51,548 nucleotides of DNA, from contig CAKTYT010000012.1 of assembly GCA_934633695.1 (NCBI GenBank), positions 1 through 51,548 of the forward strand, given 5' to 3'. The notes beneath the pieces were generated by a model, which did no database searches, was not told the DNA's origin, and saw nothing but the letters and a program-made list of their open reading frames with translations. This document shows, piece by piece, positions 40,520 through 49,043 of this stretch. Numbering within the stretch: the stretch's first letter is position 1; each line of letters opens with the position of its first letter. Both the position numbers and the translations under genes were made by a program. The DNA comes from an uncultured Clostridia bacterium. GTDB taxonomy: Bacteria > Bacillota > Clostridia > Christensenellales > CAG-138.

Positions 40520-40603
40520 TGACCGACGGGTAAGAAGAAAGGTAAATTCTTATACAGAATTGTGAATAAAGTTTGAAATCACTCTCTTTCATGTAAAAAG
40601 CCA

Positions 40604-40633
40604 TTGTAAAATGAGTGTGTTTTCTGTTATAAT
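40604..40633 (+). promoter_or_regulatory. Promoter for the zinc-ribbon membrane protein gene
   Basis: TTGTAA (40604-40609), an 18-bp spacer and perfect TATAAT (40628-40633), about 78 bases before the start codon. Confidence 0.7.
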
Positions 40634-40710
40634 ATGGGCGGACAGCAATGCATGCCCGAAAAGGTCGATGCATTGAATACATAATAACGTCTGAAGAAAG
40701 GAAGAAACCT

Positions 40711-42927
40711 ATGCTGAGATGCTCAAAATGCGGTCAAATCAATCCGGATGGCAGCCGCGTGTGCCAGAAATGCGGTTCTGCCTTGGACATCGCCGGTTCA
40801 AGGCGGGAACGGGGAATTGATAAAGCACCCGGTATTGATGATTTGGATGTTGACTACACTGCCGTTATAAATGAAAATGACCTGGATGCGTTTGAACGTC
40901 GTTTTATGGCAGGTGTTGAAGATTGGAATAAGACAAAAACGGCTGCAATGCGTCGCCGCACGGCCGAGTCGAGCGATAAATCCGAAATGAATTCTGTAAA
41001 ACCCGAAGGCAGAAACGGTGCTGATAGGCGGCAGAGCGACATCTATCGCCGCGAAGAAGAAACAGTACGTACTGATATTTCAAAGTTTGGTGAACATGTA
41101 AGAGCGGAGAGTGCGGCACGTGCAGGCGGGACAAGCTGGACGGAAGCGAGACGAAACGCCATTAAAAATGAAAAAAAACCAGAGCAAGAACGCACGGAAA
41201 AGTCCGGAAGGCTCAGGACCGAAACTCCACTCCGCGGAAGGAGAAGTACTGAGACTCATGTTTCCGGAAGCCCTCGAACCGAACGCCCTGTACGGACTGA
41301 TACGGGAGAAACCGAACGGGTGGAAGGATACACTGCAAGGGAACGGAACAGGAGAACCGGAATGCAGAGCAGCTCTGACCGCGAAGAGTCTGCCGGCTAT
41401 CAAAGGTATCGTACTTACGGCGAGGAGGGGGGGAGGCGTTCCTACTCAAAACGCAGCGTAAGAAGCGGGAGGAGCATTGATATGTCTCCAAAAAAGGCGG
41501 CTTCCACAGATGAGAGTGAACGCACCGAAAAGAATGCCGACAGCACTGCGGCGAAAAAAGGCATATTTGTTGCAGTTGCAGTTGTCGTCATGCTCATATT
41601 TGTTCTCGTTGCAGTAGTAACAAACGGATTCACGTGCAGCAGCACGAGCCGTGAATCGAGAATCGAAAAGAGTCAGAGCGACCCGTCATACTACATTATA
41701 ACAGTTGTTGCAAAAGAAGGCGACGTGCTTGTGTTCGAAAACTGCCTCGGCGAGCGGAAGGAATATACAGTCTCATCAAAAAATGAGGTTGCTTTCAATG
41801 CTCACATATCATCACTGCTGCCGCAGGAACCGATCGATTCGGATACACTCAAAGTGACGCCGACTGTTTACCTGAAAACAAAGGAAGGACGACTGAACCG
41901 CATTGAGATGCCGTCCGTGACAATAGACGTGCCTCGGTTCGCCCTTGGGTTTGATTATGAGACGGAATACTACAAGTCTCAGCAGCCCACTGAAAATTCA
42001 CCGGTGCCGTCGATTGAACCGTCAGCAGTACCGAGCGGCACTGGGTCGCCTGAGCCCACAGAACCCACTCCGGAACCCGAACCAACGCAGATCATTGTCG
42101 ATGAAAATACGATTGAATGCGTCAACGGGAAGATAACCATAAGCGGTTTCGTTTCGGATGAAAATGTTTGCGTTAAATTCAACGGAACGAGAGTTGAAGT
42201 CGATGCTAACAAAAAATTCAGCTTTTCTACAAAGTTCATCACGCAGGGTGAGCATTTGATCGAGGTCGAGGCAACTCTGCCCGGTTACAGAACGCTTCAT
42301 AAAACGATAACGGCGGTCGTAAAAGAAGAACTTTCACCCGAACAGATAATTATTTTCGACGAGGGCTTTCACACCAGAACGAGCAGCGACAGTACCGAAA
42401 TCGTCGTCAAGGGAACCGTTCCCGTAGGGGCAGTCATTACAGTATCGTCCGATGCTGAGGGTTTCACGCTGAACGGCGAGCCGACTGTTGATGAAAAAGG
42501 ATACTTTACGTTTATTGTAAACATGCCGGAAGTGATGACCGATTATGCGTTGACGATAACTGCATCAATGAGCGATGGAATGACAGTTCAACGCCGGGTT
42601 CATGTTCAGCGTCCTCCACTGTATGCAGATTATGTTCGCAGTGTATGGGCGTGCGACTACAATGAAATGTCAAAACCTGCCCGATACAATACTCAGGGCT
42701 TCAAGCTCACGGGTGTCGTTACGGAAATTTACGAAAGCACTGATTGTGTTCGTGCAGCTCTTATGCTCCCGTCGGGCGATATTGTTGTAATAACATATTA
42801 CAACAACTATACAGGTTCATCCGAAATTCTTGCCGGGGAAAACTATGCGATGTATGGTGTACCGACCGGAATGAACGCAGATAATATGCTTGAAGTCTAC
42901 ATCTGGTTCGTTGAAGACAAACGATAA
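40711..42927 (+). CDS. Zinc-ribbon membrane protein with disordered Arg/Glu region and extracellular Ig-like domains
   Basis: The 738-residue protein starts with a cytoplasmic zinc ribbon (CSKCG and CQKCG, residues 4-25). Residues about 75-275 are a disordered stretch rich in Arg, Glu, Ser and Thr, with many RTE or TER units. One membrane helix (about 290-310) leads outside to a beta-rich region, a Pro/Glu/Ser/Thr linker (about 430-470), two Ig-like/Big-type domains with ISGFVSDENVCVKFNG and VVKGTVPVGAVITV, and an OB-like end domain (about 640-738). AAAGGAAG precedes the ATG at 40711. The layout suggests a cell-surface or sporulation/division scaffold; the function is unknown. Confidence 0.78.
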   Translation: MLRCSKCGQINPDGSRVCQKCGSALDIAGSRRERGIDKAPGIDDLDVDYTAVINENDLDAFERRFMAGVEDWNKTKTAAMRRRTAESSDKSEMNSVKPEGRNGADRRQSDIYRREEETVRTDISKFGEHVRAESAARAGGTSWTEARRNAIKNEKKPEQERTEKSGRLRTETPLRGRRSTETHVSGSPRTERPVRTDTGETERVEGYTARERNRRTGMQSSSDREESAGYQRYRTYGEEGGRRSYSKRSVRSGRSIDMSPKKAASTDESERTEKNADSTAAKKGIFVAVAVVVMLIFVLVAVVTNGFTCSSTSRESRIEKSQSDPSYYIITVVAKEGDVLVFENCLGERKEYTVSSKNEVAFNAHISSLLPQEPIDSDTLKVTPTVYLKTKEGRLNRIEMPSVTIDVPRFALGFDYETEYYKSQQPTENSPVPSIEPSAVPSGTGSPEPTEPTPEPEPTQIIVDENTIECVNGKITISGFVSDENVCVKFNGTRVEVDANKKFSFSTKFITQGEHLIEVEATLPGYRTLHKTITAVVKEELSPEQIIIFDEGFHTRTSSDSTEIVVKGTVPVGAVITVSSDAEGFTLNGEPTVDEKGYFTFIVNMPEVMTDYALTITASMSDGMTVQRRVHVQRPPLYADYVRSVWACDYNEMSKPARYNTQGFKLTGVVTEIYESTDCVRAALMLPSGDIVVITYYNNYTGSSEILAGENYAMYGVPTGMNADNMLEVYIWFVEDKR

Positions 42928-42949
42928 AATCACTGGCTTCCGAGGCAAC

Positions 42950-42977
42950 GGGGCGGCGAAGTTTAGTTTGCCGCTCC
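42950..42977 (+). terminator. Hairpin after the zinc-ribbon membrane protein gene
   Basis: GGGGCGGC and GCCGCTCC form an 8-bp stem with one G-U pair and a 12-base loop. There is no U-tract, so it may act as a weak terminator or RNA end stabiliser. Confidence 0.4.
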
Positions 42978-43011
42978 CGATTCGACAAAAAAGGAAAGTA
43001 ATGGGACTGTT

Positions 43012-43269
43012 ATGAAAGTTTGGGGAAGAGTTCGGAAGGACAACAAGACTGTCAAAGAGGCGGTAATCGTTATTGAAGCATTAAAGAAGGATGATGTACG
43101 GGATTGGACCGATCCCATCGGCGAGGTGTGCAGGGAACTTGATCTTGCCCGTCCCGTTATTTTAAAAAAACACCTCGACGAAATCGATCGCTTTTCAAAT
43201 ACGGCTTTTAAGCAGCAGGATTTTATGGAGCCGCTCGGTTTTGACAAACTCGAGATTGAAATTTTTTAA
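43012..43269 (+). CDS. Conserved-type small protein (85 aa), unknown function
   Basis: An 85-residue soluble protein that begins MKVWGRVRKDNKTVKEAVI, with beta strands followed by a helical middle (DPIGEVCRELDLARPVILKK) and ends DKLEIEIF. Both ends look like strands of one small alpha/beta fold. No catalytic motif is visible. It stands 84 bases after the zinc-ribbon protein gene. The even codon pattern and charge balance favour a real gene. I can assign no function. Confidence 0.65.
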   Translation: MKVWGRVRKDNKTVKEAVIVIEALKKDDVRDWTDPIGEVCRELDLARPVILKKHLDEIDRFSNTAFKQQDFMEPLGFDKLEIEIF

Positions 43270-43411
43270 AACGATTCTTTGGCTGATTTCATTTGCGAAA
43301 TTCCATGAATAGTTTTGTTCATTGTGCAGACACTATCGGTAAAACGTTCGATATGCTCAGCCCGCAAAGAGCTTGTGCGGATGCGGACGGACAAAAAAAG
43401 GAGTTGAACAA

Positions 43412-43636
43412 ATGGATACACTGTCTTTGATACTCATTATCATCGGAGCACTCAACTGGGGTCTTGTCGGTATTTTCCAATTCGACCTGGTTGCAGCAAT
43501 TTTCGGCGGCATGAGCGGAGCTGTTTCAAGGGTTATCTATACAATTGTCGGTCTTGCCGGCATATGGGGAATAACCATGCTCTTCAGACGCAGGAACAAG
43601 GCATCGTTCATGGCGGACAGTCACGATGGTGATTGA
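43412..43636 (+). CDS. DUF378 (YuzA-like) small membrane protein
   Basis: A 74-residue protein of the DUF378 family, with two membrane helices. The diagnostic start LSLILIIIGALNWGLVGIFQFDLVAAIFGG and the second helix VSRVIYTIVGLAGIW appear here as LIIIGALNWGLVG and YTIVGLAGIW. The role of the family is unknown; members are often stress induced. AAAGGAG lies about eight bases before the ATG at 43412. An earlier in-frame start has no ribosome site. A strong terminator follows. Confidence 0.88.
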   Translation: MDTLSLILIIIGALNWGLVGIFQFDLVAAIFGGMSGAVSRVIYTIVGLAGIWGITMLFRRRNKASFMADSHDGD

Positions 43637-43677
43637 CGATGCGGATAATCCCGCCTCGGCTTACCTCCTGAATTTTT

Positions 43678-43712
43678 TCGTCGTACAGAATTCGCTGTAC
43701 GGCGATTTTTTT
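43678..43712 (+). terminator. Rho-independent terminator after the DUF378 gene
   Basis: A 10-bp stem (TCGTCGTACA/TGTACGGCGA, one G-U pair) with an 8-base loop is followed by T7. Confidence 0.92.
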
Positions 43713-43749
43713 CAGCTTGGTACGGAAAAATTATATTTTCGCTTTATCA

Positions 43750-43778
43750 TTGAAGTCATGGATGAATTGATGTATAAT
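43750..43778 (+). promoter_or_regulatory. Promoter for glyA
   Basis: TTGAAG (43750-43755), a 17-bp spacer and perfect TATAAT (43773-43778). The leader is only about 30 bases, too short for a glycine riboswitch. Confidence 0.82.
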
Positions 43779-43815
43779 CCTGATGAGAAAATTTCCAAAC
43801 CAAATGGAGGTTAAA

Positions 43816-45060
43816 ATGATTCAGTTTGATTTGATTCGTGCTCATGATCCGGAGCTTTGTGAGTACATGGAAGAGGAACTTGCCCGTCAACGCAGTCACC
43901 TCGAGCTTATTGCGTCCGAAAACTTCGTAAGCGAAACCGTTATGGCTGCAATGGGCAGTCACTTGACTAATAAGTATGCCGAAGGTTATCCCGGAAAGCG
44001 TTATTACGGCGGCTGCGAATGCGTTGACAAGGTTGAAGACCTTGCACGCGACAGGGTTAAAAAGCTTTTCGGTGCAGAGCATGCAAACGTTCAGCCCCAT
44101 TCCGGTGCACAGGCAAACCTCTCTGTTTATTTCGCACTGCTTAACCCGGGCGACACGATTCTCGGTATGAACCTCTCCCACGGCGGACACCTCACACATG
44201 GCAGCCCCGTAAACATGAGTGGTAAGTACTTCAATGTCGTTCCCTATGGCGTCAGCGAAAAAGACGAACAGATTGATTACGAAGAACTCCGCAGGATCGC
44301 AATTGAAAACAAGCCCAAGCTCATTGTCGCAGGTGCAAGTGCATATCCCCGTGCAATAAGGTTCGACCTCATCGCTGATATAGCAAAGGAAGTCGGTGCG
44401 ATTTTCATGGTCGATATGGCTCATATTGCAGGTTTGGTCGCAGCAGGTCTGCACATGAATCCCGTTCAGTATGCCGATGTTGTCACCAGCACGACTCATA
44501 AGACTCTCAGGGGTCCCAGGGGAGGCATCATTCTCTGCAAAGAAGAATATGCAAAGGCTATTGACAAGGGTATTTTCCCCGGAACTCAGGGCGGTCCCCT
44601 CATGCATACCATTGCAGCAAAAGCTGCTTGCTTCAATGAAGCACTTCAGCCCGAATTTAAGACTTATCAGCAGCAGGTTGTCAAGAATGCAGCTGTTCTT
44701 GCTCAGGAGCTTCAGAATGCAGGCCTCAGGATTGTTTCCGGTGGTACGGACAATCACCTTATGCTCGTTGACCTTACTGCAAGCGGAAGAACCGGTAAAG
44801 AAGTTGAGCATCTCCTCGATGCTGCAAACATCACCGTCAACAAGAACACGATCCCCTTCGAGACGAGAAGTCCCTTCATTACCAGCGGTATCAGAATCGG
44901 CACTCCCGCTCTGACCACCAGAGGCTTTGTCGAAGAGGATATGAAGGTGATTGCAGGTCTTATTGCAAAGATCGTATTTGAAGGCGAAGAGGCTATTGAC
45001 TATGTCAAGTCAGAAGTTGCAAAGCTCACCGAAAAGTATCCCCTCTATCCGGAAGACTGA
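43816..45060 (+). CDS. glyA: Serine hydroxymethyltransferase
   Basis: A PLP enzyme that interconverts serine and glycine with tetrahydrofolate, the main source of one-carbon units. The 414-residue protein has ELIASENFVS in the form LELIASENFVS, YAEGYPGKRYYGG, PHSGAQANL, the PLP Lys in VVTSTTHKTLRGPRGG, and the C-terminal folate-binding part with TSGIRIGTPALTTRG. Length is normal. GGAGG five bases before the ATG at 43816 decides the start; two in-frame starts upstream lack it. It is monocistronic between its own promoter and a terminator. Codon bias is strong, as for an abundant enzyme. Confidence 0.97.
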   Translation: MIQFDLIRAHDPELCEYMEEELARQRSHLELIASENFVSETVMAAMGSHLTNKYAEGYPGKRYYGGCECVDKVEDLARDRVKKLFGAEHANVQPHSGAQANLSVYFALLNPGDTILGMNLSHGGHLTHGSPVNMSGKYFNVVPYGVSEKDEQIDYEELRRIAIENKPKLIVAGASAYPRAIRFDLIADIAKEVGAIFMVDMAHIAGLVAAGLHMNPVQYADVVTSTTHKTLRGPRGGIILCKEEYAKAIDKGIFPGTQGGPLMHTIAAKAACFNEALQPEFKTYQQQVVKNAAVLAQELQNAGLRIVSGGTDNHLMLVDLTASGRTGKEVEHLLDAANITVNKNTIPFETRSPFITSGIRIGTPALTTRGFVEEDMKVIAGLIAKIVFEGEEAIDYVKSEVAKLTEKYPLYPED

Positions 45061-45078
45061 TTTATTTGATTGATTTTT

Positions 45079-45104
45079 GCGGTGCCGTAAGGTGCCGCTT
45101 TTTT
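45079..45104 (+). terminator. Rho-independent terminator of glyA
   Basis: An 8-bp stem (GCGGTGCC/GGTGCCGC with two G-U pairs) closes a GUAA tetraloop and is followed by T6. Confidence 0.93.
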
Positions 45105-45137
45105 GTGCTAATATATCTGCCGGATTCGGTTCAGGAA

Positions 45138-45166
45138 TTGAAAAAAAGCTGCCTTTATGATAGAAT
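45138..45166 (+). promoter_or_regulatory. Promoter for the small protein-ABC exporter operon
   Basis: TTGAAA (45138-45143), a 17-bp spacer and TAGAAT (45161-45166), about 58 bases before the first ATG. Confidence 0.72.
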
Positions 45167-45224
45167 ACCCTCGGAGAAGAAGAGATTCTTGTACATAAGA
45201 CGGTGAAAGAGAAACGGAGAATTT

Positions 45225-45446
45225 ATGAAAAGAATACTTGCATGGATTTGCATTGCTCTTACATTTGCTGCATTTTTAGCAATGTGTTTGGTTCTGAAGC
45301 TTAAGATTCCCATTTTAATACCCATTTGCATGTTTGCTGCCGCTTTCGTCTTGCTTGCGATTGTGAAGCGTTTGCCGAATGATGCGACGGGCAATAAGAA
45401 GACAGTGGTGAACGATACTGCGTTCTACGATGATTCAGGGAAATAA
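45225..45446 (+). CDS. Small two-helix membrane protein (73 aa)
   Basis: Two hydrophobic helices (about residues 4-24 and 27-48) are followed by a polar tail ending FYDDSGK. CGGAG lies five bases before the ATG. It sits 14 bases before the ABC exporter gene, so the two are very probably co-translated and the small protein may be an accessory or regulator of the exporter. No family is recognised. Confidence 0.7.
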   Translation: MKRILAWICIALTFAAFLAMCLVLKLKIPILIPICMFAAAFVLLAIVKRLPNDATGNKKTVVNDTAFYDDSGK

Positions 45447-45460
45447 GGCAGGGATGAGCT

Positions 45461-47224
45461 GTGAAAAAGAATGATGAGAAAAATAAGCCCTCAATGCTGA
45501 AAAGGTTTGTTCACTATTACAAGCCCCATATCGGCATGTTCCTTCTGGACATGGCGTGTGCCCTGTTCATTTCCGCCGTCGATATTGTGTACCCACTGCT
45601 CTCAAGAACAGCTCTTTACGATTATTTGCAGCCTGAAGCCCCAAAGTATCGGGCGTTCTTTATCCTGATAGCAATATGCGTGCTGCTCTACATCTTGAGG
45701 ACTGCTGCAACTTATATCGTTACCTTCTTTGGTCACAGACTCGGCGTCAAGATCGAAGCAGATATGAGGAGGGATGCCTTTTCACACCTGCAAAAGCTTG
45801 GCTTCAGCTTCTATGATAAGTCTCGGACAGGCAAACTTCTTTCCAGATGCACTAACGATTTGTTTGATGTTACTGAGCTCGCTCACCATGGTCCGGAAGA
45901 TGTGTTCATCTCTGTCGTGACCTTTATCGGTTCGTTCACTGCAATGCTCTTTATCGAATGGAGGCTTGCTCTCGTGCTGATAGCTCTCGTTCCGCTCATG
46001 CTCTTTTTCGTTATGAAGCTTCGCAGGCATATGAATAAAACTTCACGCCAAGTGAAGGAGGGCATGGCAATCGTCAATGCCGATATCGAATCGTCAATCA
46101 GCGGAGCGAGGGTTGCAAAGGCATTCACGAACGAAAGGTACGAAATCGAAAAGTTCGAGCACGGAAACAAAATATTCGTGGATTCAAAGTCTGCATACTA
46201 TAAAACGATGGGTGCGTTCAACTCCGGCATGGAGTTTTTTACAAGCATCCTCAATGTTGTCGTTCTCGGATTGAGCGGTTTTCTTATTATGCAGGGCAGG
46301 ATGGATCTTACGACACTCATCATTTTCCTTATGTATGTTTCGTCCTTCGTTACCCCGATAAGAAAGCTTTCCGCATTTGCCGAGCAGTACGCAATGGGTA
46401 TGGCGGGCTTCAAAAGGTTCACCGAATTGCTTGATACCGAGCCTGACATAAAAGATAAAGTGGGTGCTGTCGAACTTAAAAACGCAAAGGGCGACATCGT
46501 GTTTGACCATGTGACCTTCTCCTATGGAGAGGAAAAAACGAATGTCCTTGAGAACATTTGTCTCAGCATTAAGCACGGCACAACACTTGCTCTCGTAGGT
46601 CCGTCGGGCGGCGGTAAGACGACGCTCTGCCACCTGATCCCCAGATTCTACGATGTAACTTCCGGCGGGATTTACGTTGACGGAAGGGAAATACACGATA
46701 TTACCCTTGAATCACTGAGGAAAAATATCGGCATTGTCCAGCAGGATGTTTTCCTGTTTGCAGCCAGCATAAAGGATAACATACGGTATGGCAAAATCGA
46801 TGCGACGGATGAGGAAATTGTCAATGCAGCTATTGCGGCAGAAATTCACGACGACATAATGAATATGCCCAATGGCTACGATACTATCGTCGGCGAGAGG
46901 GGAATAACCCTTTCGGGCGGTCAGAAGCAGAGGGTTTCGATTGCCAGAATTTTCCTCAAAAATCCGCCGATCCTCATTCTCGATGAAGCGACGAGTGCTC
47001 TCGACTCGGCAACCGAAGCAAGGATAACCGAGGCCTTTGACAGGCTCAGCCGGGGAAGGACGACGCTCGTAATTGCCCACAGGCTTTCAACTATTCGCAA
47101 CGCCGATGAAATTGTCGTCATTGGAGAGCATGGGATAGTCGAATCCGGAACTCATGATGAATTGATGAAGCACGACGGCGAATACAAAAAGCTCAACGAT
47201 GCTCAGAACAAGTTCTATCGATGA
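45461..47224 (+). CDS. ABC transporter, fused permease/ATPase (MsbA/LmrA-type exporter half)
   Basis: A half-transporter of 587 residues. The N-terminal part (about 15-325) has six membrane helices with the coupling region GVKIEADMRRDAFSHLQKLGF split as EADMRRDAF and HLQKLGFSFYD. The ATPase part has Walker A GPSGGGKTT, the Q-loop QQDVFLFA, signature LSGGQKQRVSIARI, Walker B ILILDEATSALD and the His switch IAHRLS. Both catalytic Glu and His are present, so it probably works as a homodimer. Start is GTG at 45461. Exported substrate (lipid, drug or peptide) is unknown. Confidence 0.95.
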   Translation: MKKNDEKNKPSMLKRFVHYYKPHIGMFLLDMACALFISAVDIVYPLLSRTALYDYLQPEAPKYRAFFILIAICVLLYILRTAATYIVTFFGHRLGVKIEADMRRDAFSHLQKLGFSFYDKSRTGKLLSRCTNDLFDVTELAHHGPEDVFISVVTFIGSFTAMLFIEWRLALVLIALVPLMLFFVMKLRRHMNKTSRQVKEGMAIVNADIESSISGARVAKAFTNERYEIEKFEHGNKIFVDSKSAYYKTMGAFNSGMEFFTSILNVVVLGLSGFLIMQGRMDLTTLIIFLMYVSSFVTPIRKLSAFAEQYAMGMAGFKRFTELLDTEPDIKDKVGAVELKNAKGDIVFDHVTFSYGEEKTNVLENICLSIKHGTTLALVGPSGGGKTTLCHLIPRFYDVTSGGIYVDGREIHDITLESLRKNIGIVQQDVFLFAASIKDNIRYGKIDATDEEIVNAAIAAEIHDDIMNMPNGYDTIVGERGITLSGGQKQRVSIARIFLKNPPILILDEATSALDSATEARITEAFDRLSRGRTTLVIAHRLSTIRNADEIVVIGEHGIVESGTHDELMKHDGEYKKLNDAQNKFYR

Positions 47225-47236
47225 AAGGAGTTTGAC

Positions 47237-47824
47237 ATGAAGGTAAGTAAAAGCATTCACACTATAAACGAGGCGTACAGATCCGTTCATGAACGGACGG
47301 AAAAGCTGACCACTATGCTTGCAAAACTGGATCTCCCCGTTGAATGGAGGTATCGGAGCCAGCACTATATTATGGTCGGGGATGAACCTATGTTTGAATA
47401 CTATCCGATACCGGTTATAACTGTCGGGAAGGTCTGCGATATCGGAATAGACTTCATGCGTGTCTTTGTAGAAGGAAAATTGTCAACGGATGATGTTTAC
47501 TCAATCAATTTTGCAGAACTTCAAAAATACGATAATTTCGGTATCTCCAGTGAGGGTGATCTCTCAGAAAATCTTTGCTTTGAAGGCATGACGAATGAGG
47601 AATTTGCAAAAATCACAAACGAACTCTCGGATGATGAACTGCTGATAAGCGTTTCATTGCAGGGCGAGCCCACGCCGGAGGAAATTCTTAAGGCCGTCAA
47701 GCTGTTGGAGGGTATGGGCACACATTCCGATTCACCCGATGACATGAGCGAAAGGGTTGAAACGGAAATTGTCGATGAAAACGCCCCGGCGTTCGTCATA
47801 GCAAATGAATTGATGAAGAATTAA
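47237..47824 (+). CDS. Hypothetical protein (195 aa), unknown
   Basis: A soluble protein with a helical N terminus (TINEAYRSVHERTEKLTTML), a beta-rich middle including HYIMVGDEPMFEYYPIPVITV, and an acidic C-terminal part. No signal peptide or known motif is visible. AAAGGAG lies six bases before the ATG, 12 bases after the ABC exporter stops; the M42 peptidase gene follows after 15 bases. This tight packing suggests one operon with the exporter and peptidase. The function is unknown. Confidence 0.75.
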   Translation: MKVSKSIHTINEAYRSVHERTEKLTTMLAKLDLPVEWRYRSQHYIMVGDEPMFEYYPIPVITVGKVCDIGIDFMRVFVEGKLSTDDVYSINFAELQKYDNFGISSEGDLSENLCFEGMTNEEFAKITNELSDDELLISVSLQGEPTPEEILKAVKLLEGMGTHSDSPDDMSERVETEIVDENAPAFVIANELMKN

Positions 47825-47839
47825 CAGGAGGATAACAGT

Positions 47840-48859
47840 ATGGAATTTATTCTTGATGAATTAAAAACTTTAATGTCGATTGACAGTCCCAGCGGTTTTA
47901 CCCGCCGTGCTGCCGAATACACTATGGGAGAGCTTTCAAAGCTCGGTTACGAGCCGCAAATGACTAAAAAAGGCTGCGTTCTCTGCTGCCTCGGCGGTGA
48001 GGGCGACCCGGTTGTTTTTTCCGCACATCTTGATACACTCGGCGGTATGGTAGCTTCCGTAAAGGGCAACGGCCGACTTAAACTTACGAGAATCGGCGGT
48101 ATGAACCCCAACAATGCCGAATGTGAAAATGCAAGAGTTTATACACGCGACGGCAAGGTCTATGAGGGCTGCTTCCAGATGAATAACCCGTCTATTCACG
48201 TAAACGGTGAATACAGTACGCAGGAGCGTAATTGGGATGGCATGGAACTCGTTCTTGATGAAAAAGCATCCTCAGCCGATGACACAAAGAAGCTCGGTAT
48301 TGCTACGGGCGACTATGTTTGCTTCGATCCCAGGACAGTCATAACAAAGTCCGGCTATATTAAGAGCCGTTTCCTCGACGACAAACTCAGCGTTGCAATT
48401 CTTTTAGGTCTTGCAAAGCAGATCCGCGATGAAAAACTTGAGCTCAGCCGTAAGGTTTATGTCTACATAACGGTCTATGAGGAAGTCGGTCACGGCTGTT
48501 CAAGCGGAATTCCGGCCGATGCGAACGAGATAATAAGCGTCGATATGGGTTGCGTCGGCGATGGTCTTGAATGCACTGAGCGTCAGGTTTCAATCTGCGT
48601 GAAGGATTCACATGGTCCGTACAACTACGAAGTGACCAATAGGCTTGTTGAGCTTGCAAAGAAGCATGAAATTGATTATGCACTTGACGTCTATCCCTTC
48701 TATGGTTCTGATGCCGATGCAGCTCTCGATGCCGGTTATGATCTGCGTCACGGTCTTATCGGTGCGGGTGTCTATGCTTCACATGGATATGAACGTTCCC
48801 ATGTTGATGGTGTTTCAAACACGATGCGGCTCGTTAAAGCATACATTACTGATAAATAA
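47840..48859 (+). CDS. M42-family aminopeptidase/endoglucanase-type metallopeptidase
   Basis: A di-metal aminopeptidase forming large hollow particles in this family. The 339-residue protein has the metal ligands in VVFSAHLDTLGGMV (His, Asp), the bridging Asp in SRFLDDKLSVAIL, the catalytic Glu pair in VYEEVGHGCSSG, the Asp in SVDMGCVGDG, and the final His in YASHGYERSHVDG. A dimerisation insert (about 70-165) is present. AGGAGG precedes the ATG. The substrate is probably short peptides in the cytoplasm. It ends an operon with the exporter and is followed by a terminator. Confidence 0.93.
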   Translation: MEFILDELKTLMSIDSPSGFTRRAAEYTMGELSKLGYEPQMTKKGCVLCCLGGEGDPVVFSAHLDTLGGMVASVKGNGRLKLTRIGGMNPNNAECENARVYTRDGKVYEGCFQMNNPSIHVNGEYSTQERNWDGMELVLDEKASSADDTKKLGIATGDYVCFDPRTVITKSGYIKSRFLDDKLSVAILLGLAKQIRDEKLELSRKVYVYITVYEEVGHGCSSGIPADANEIISVDMGCVGDGLECTERQVSICVKDSHGPYNYEVTNRLVELAKKHEIDYALDVYPFYGSDADAALDAGYDLRHGLIGAGVYASHGYERSHVDGVSNTMRLVKAYITDK

Positions 48860-48879
48860 GCTGGATGAGATGTTTTCGG

Positions 48880-48912
48880 TCGGGTTCGGCAGCAGTCGAA
48901 CCCGATTATTTT
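48880..48912 (+). terminator. Rho-independent terminator after the M42 peptidase gene
   Basis: A perfect 9-bp stem (TCGGGTTCG/CGAACCCGA) with an 8-base loop is followed by TTATTTT. Confidence 0.87.
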
Positions 48913-48973
48913 ACACAGAATCTGTTAAATTGTGGCAAAAGTATTAACAGAATTGATGCCATATGCTTAATGT

Positions 48974-49002
48974 TTGACATGGGTGCAGAACCGGTGTAAA
49001 AT
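48974..49002 (+). promoter_or_regulatory. Promoter for the tryptophanase-family gene
   Basis: Perfect TTGACA (48974-48979), a 17-bp spacer and TAAAAT (48997-49002), about 42 bases before the GTG start. The leader is too short for a tnaC-type leader peptide. Confidence 0.83.
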
Positions 49003-49043
49003 CACAGTAATTTCTCATGGAGATGCTTTGAAAGGAGTTCTTT

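Noticed and set aside
36634..40520. SAH or SAM riboswitch controlling the ahcY operon
   Set aside because: The leader between promoter and ahcY is under 50 bases and holds no aptamer-like blocks.
43779..43815. Glycine riboswitch or T-box before glyA
   Set aside because: The leader is about 30 bases and contains only the ribosome site; no conserved aptamer blocks are present.
43756..44811. Minus-strand frame of 351 codons opposite glyA
   Set aside because: glyA is unmistakable with its own promoter and terminator. The antisense frame comes from codon bias.
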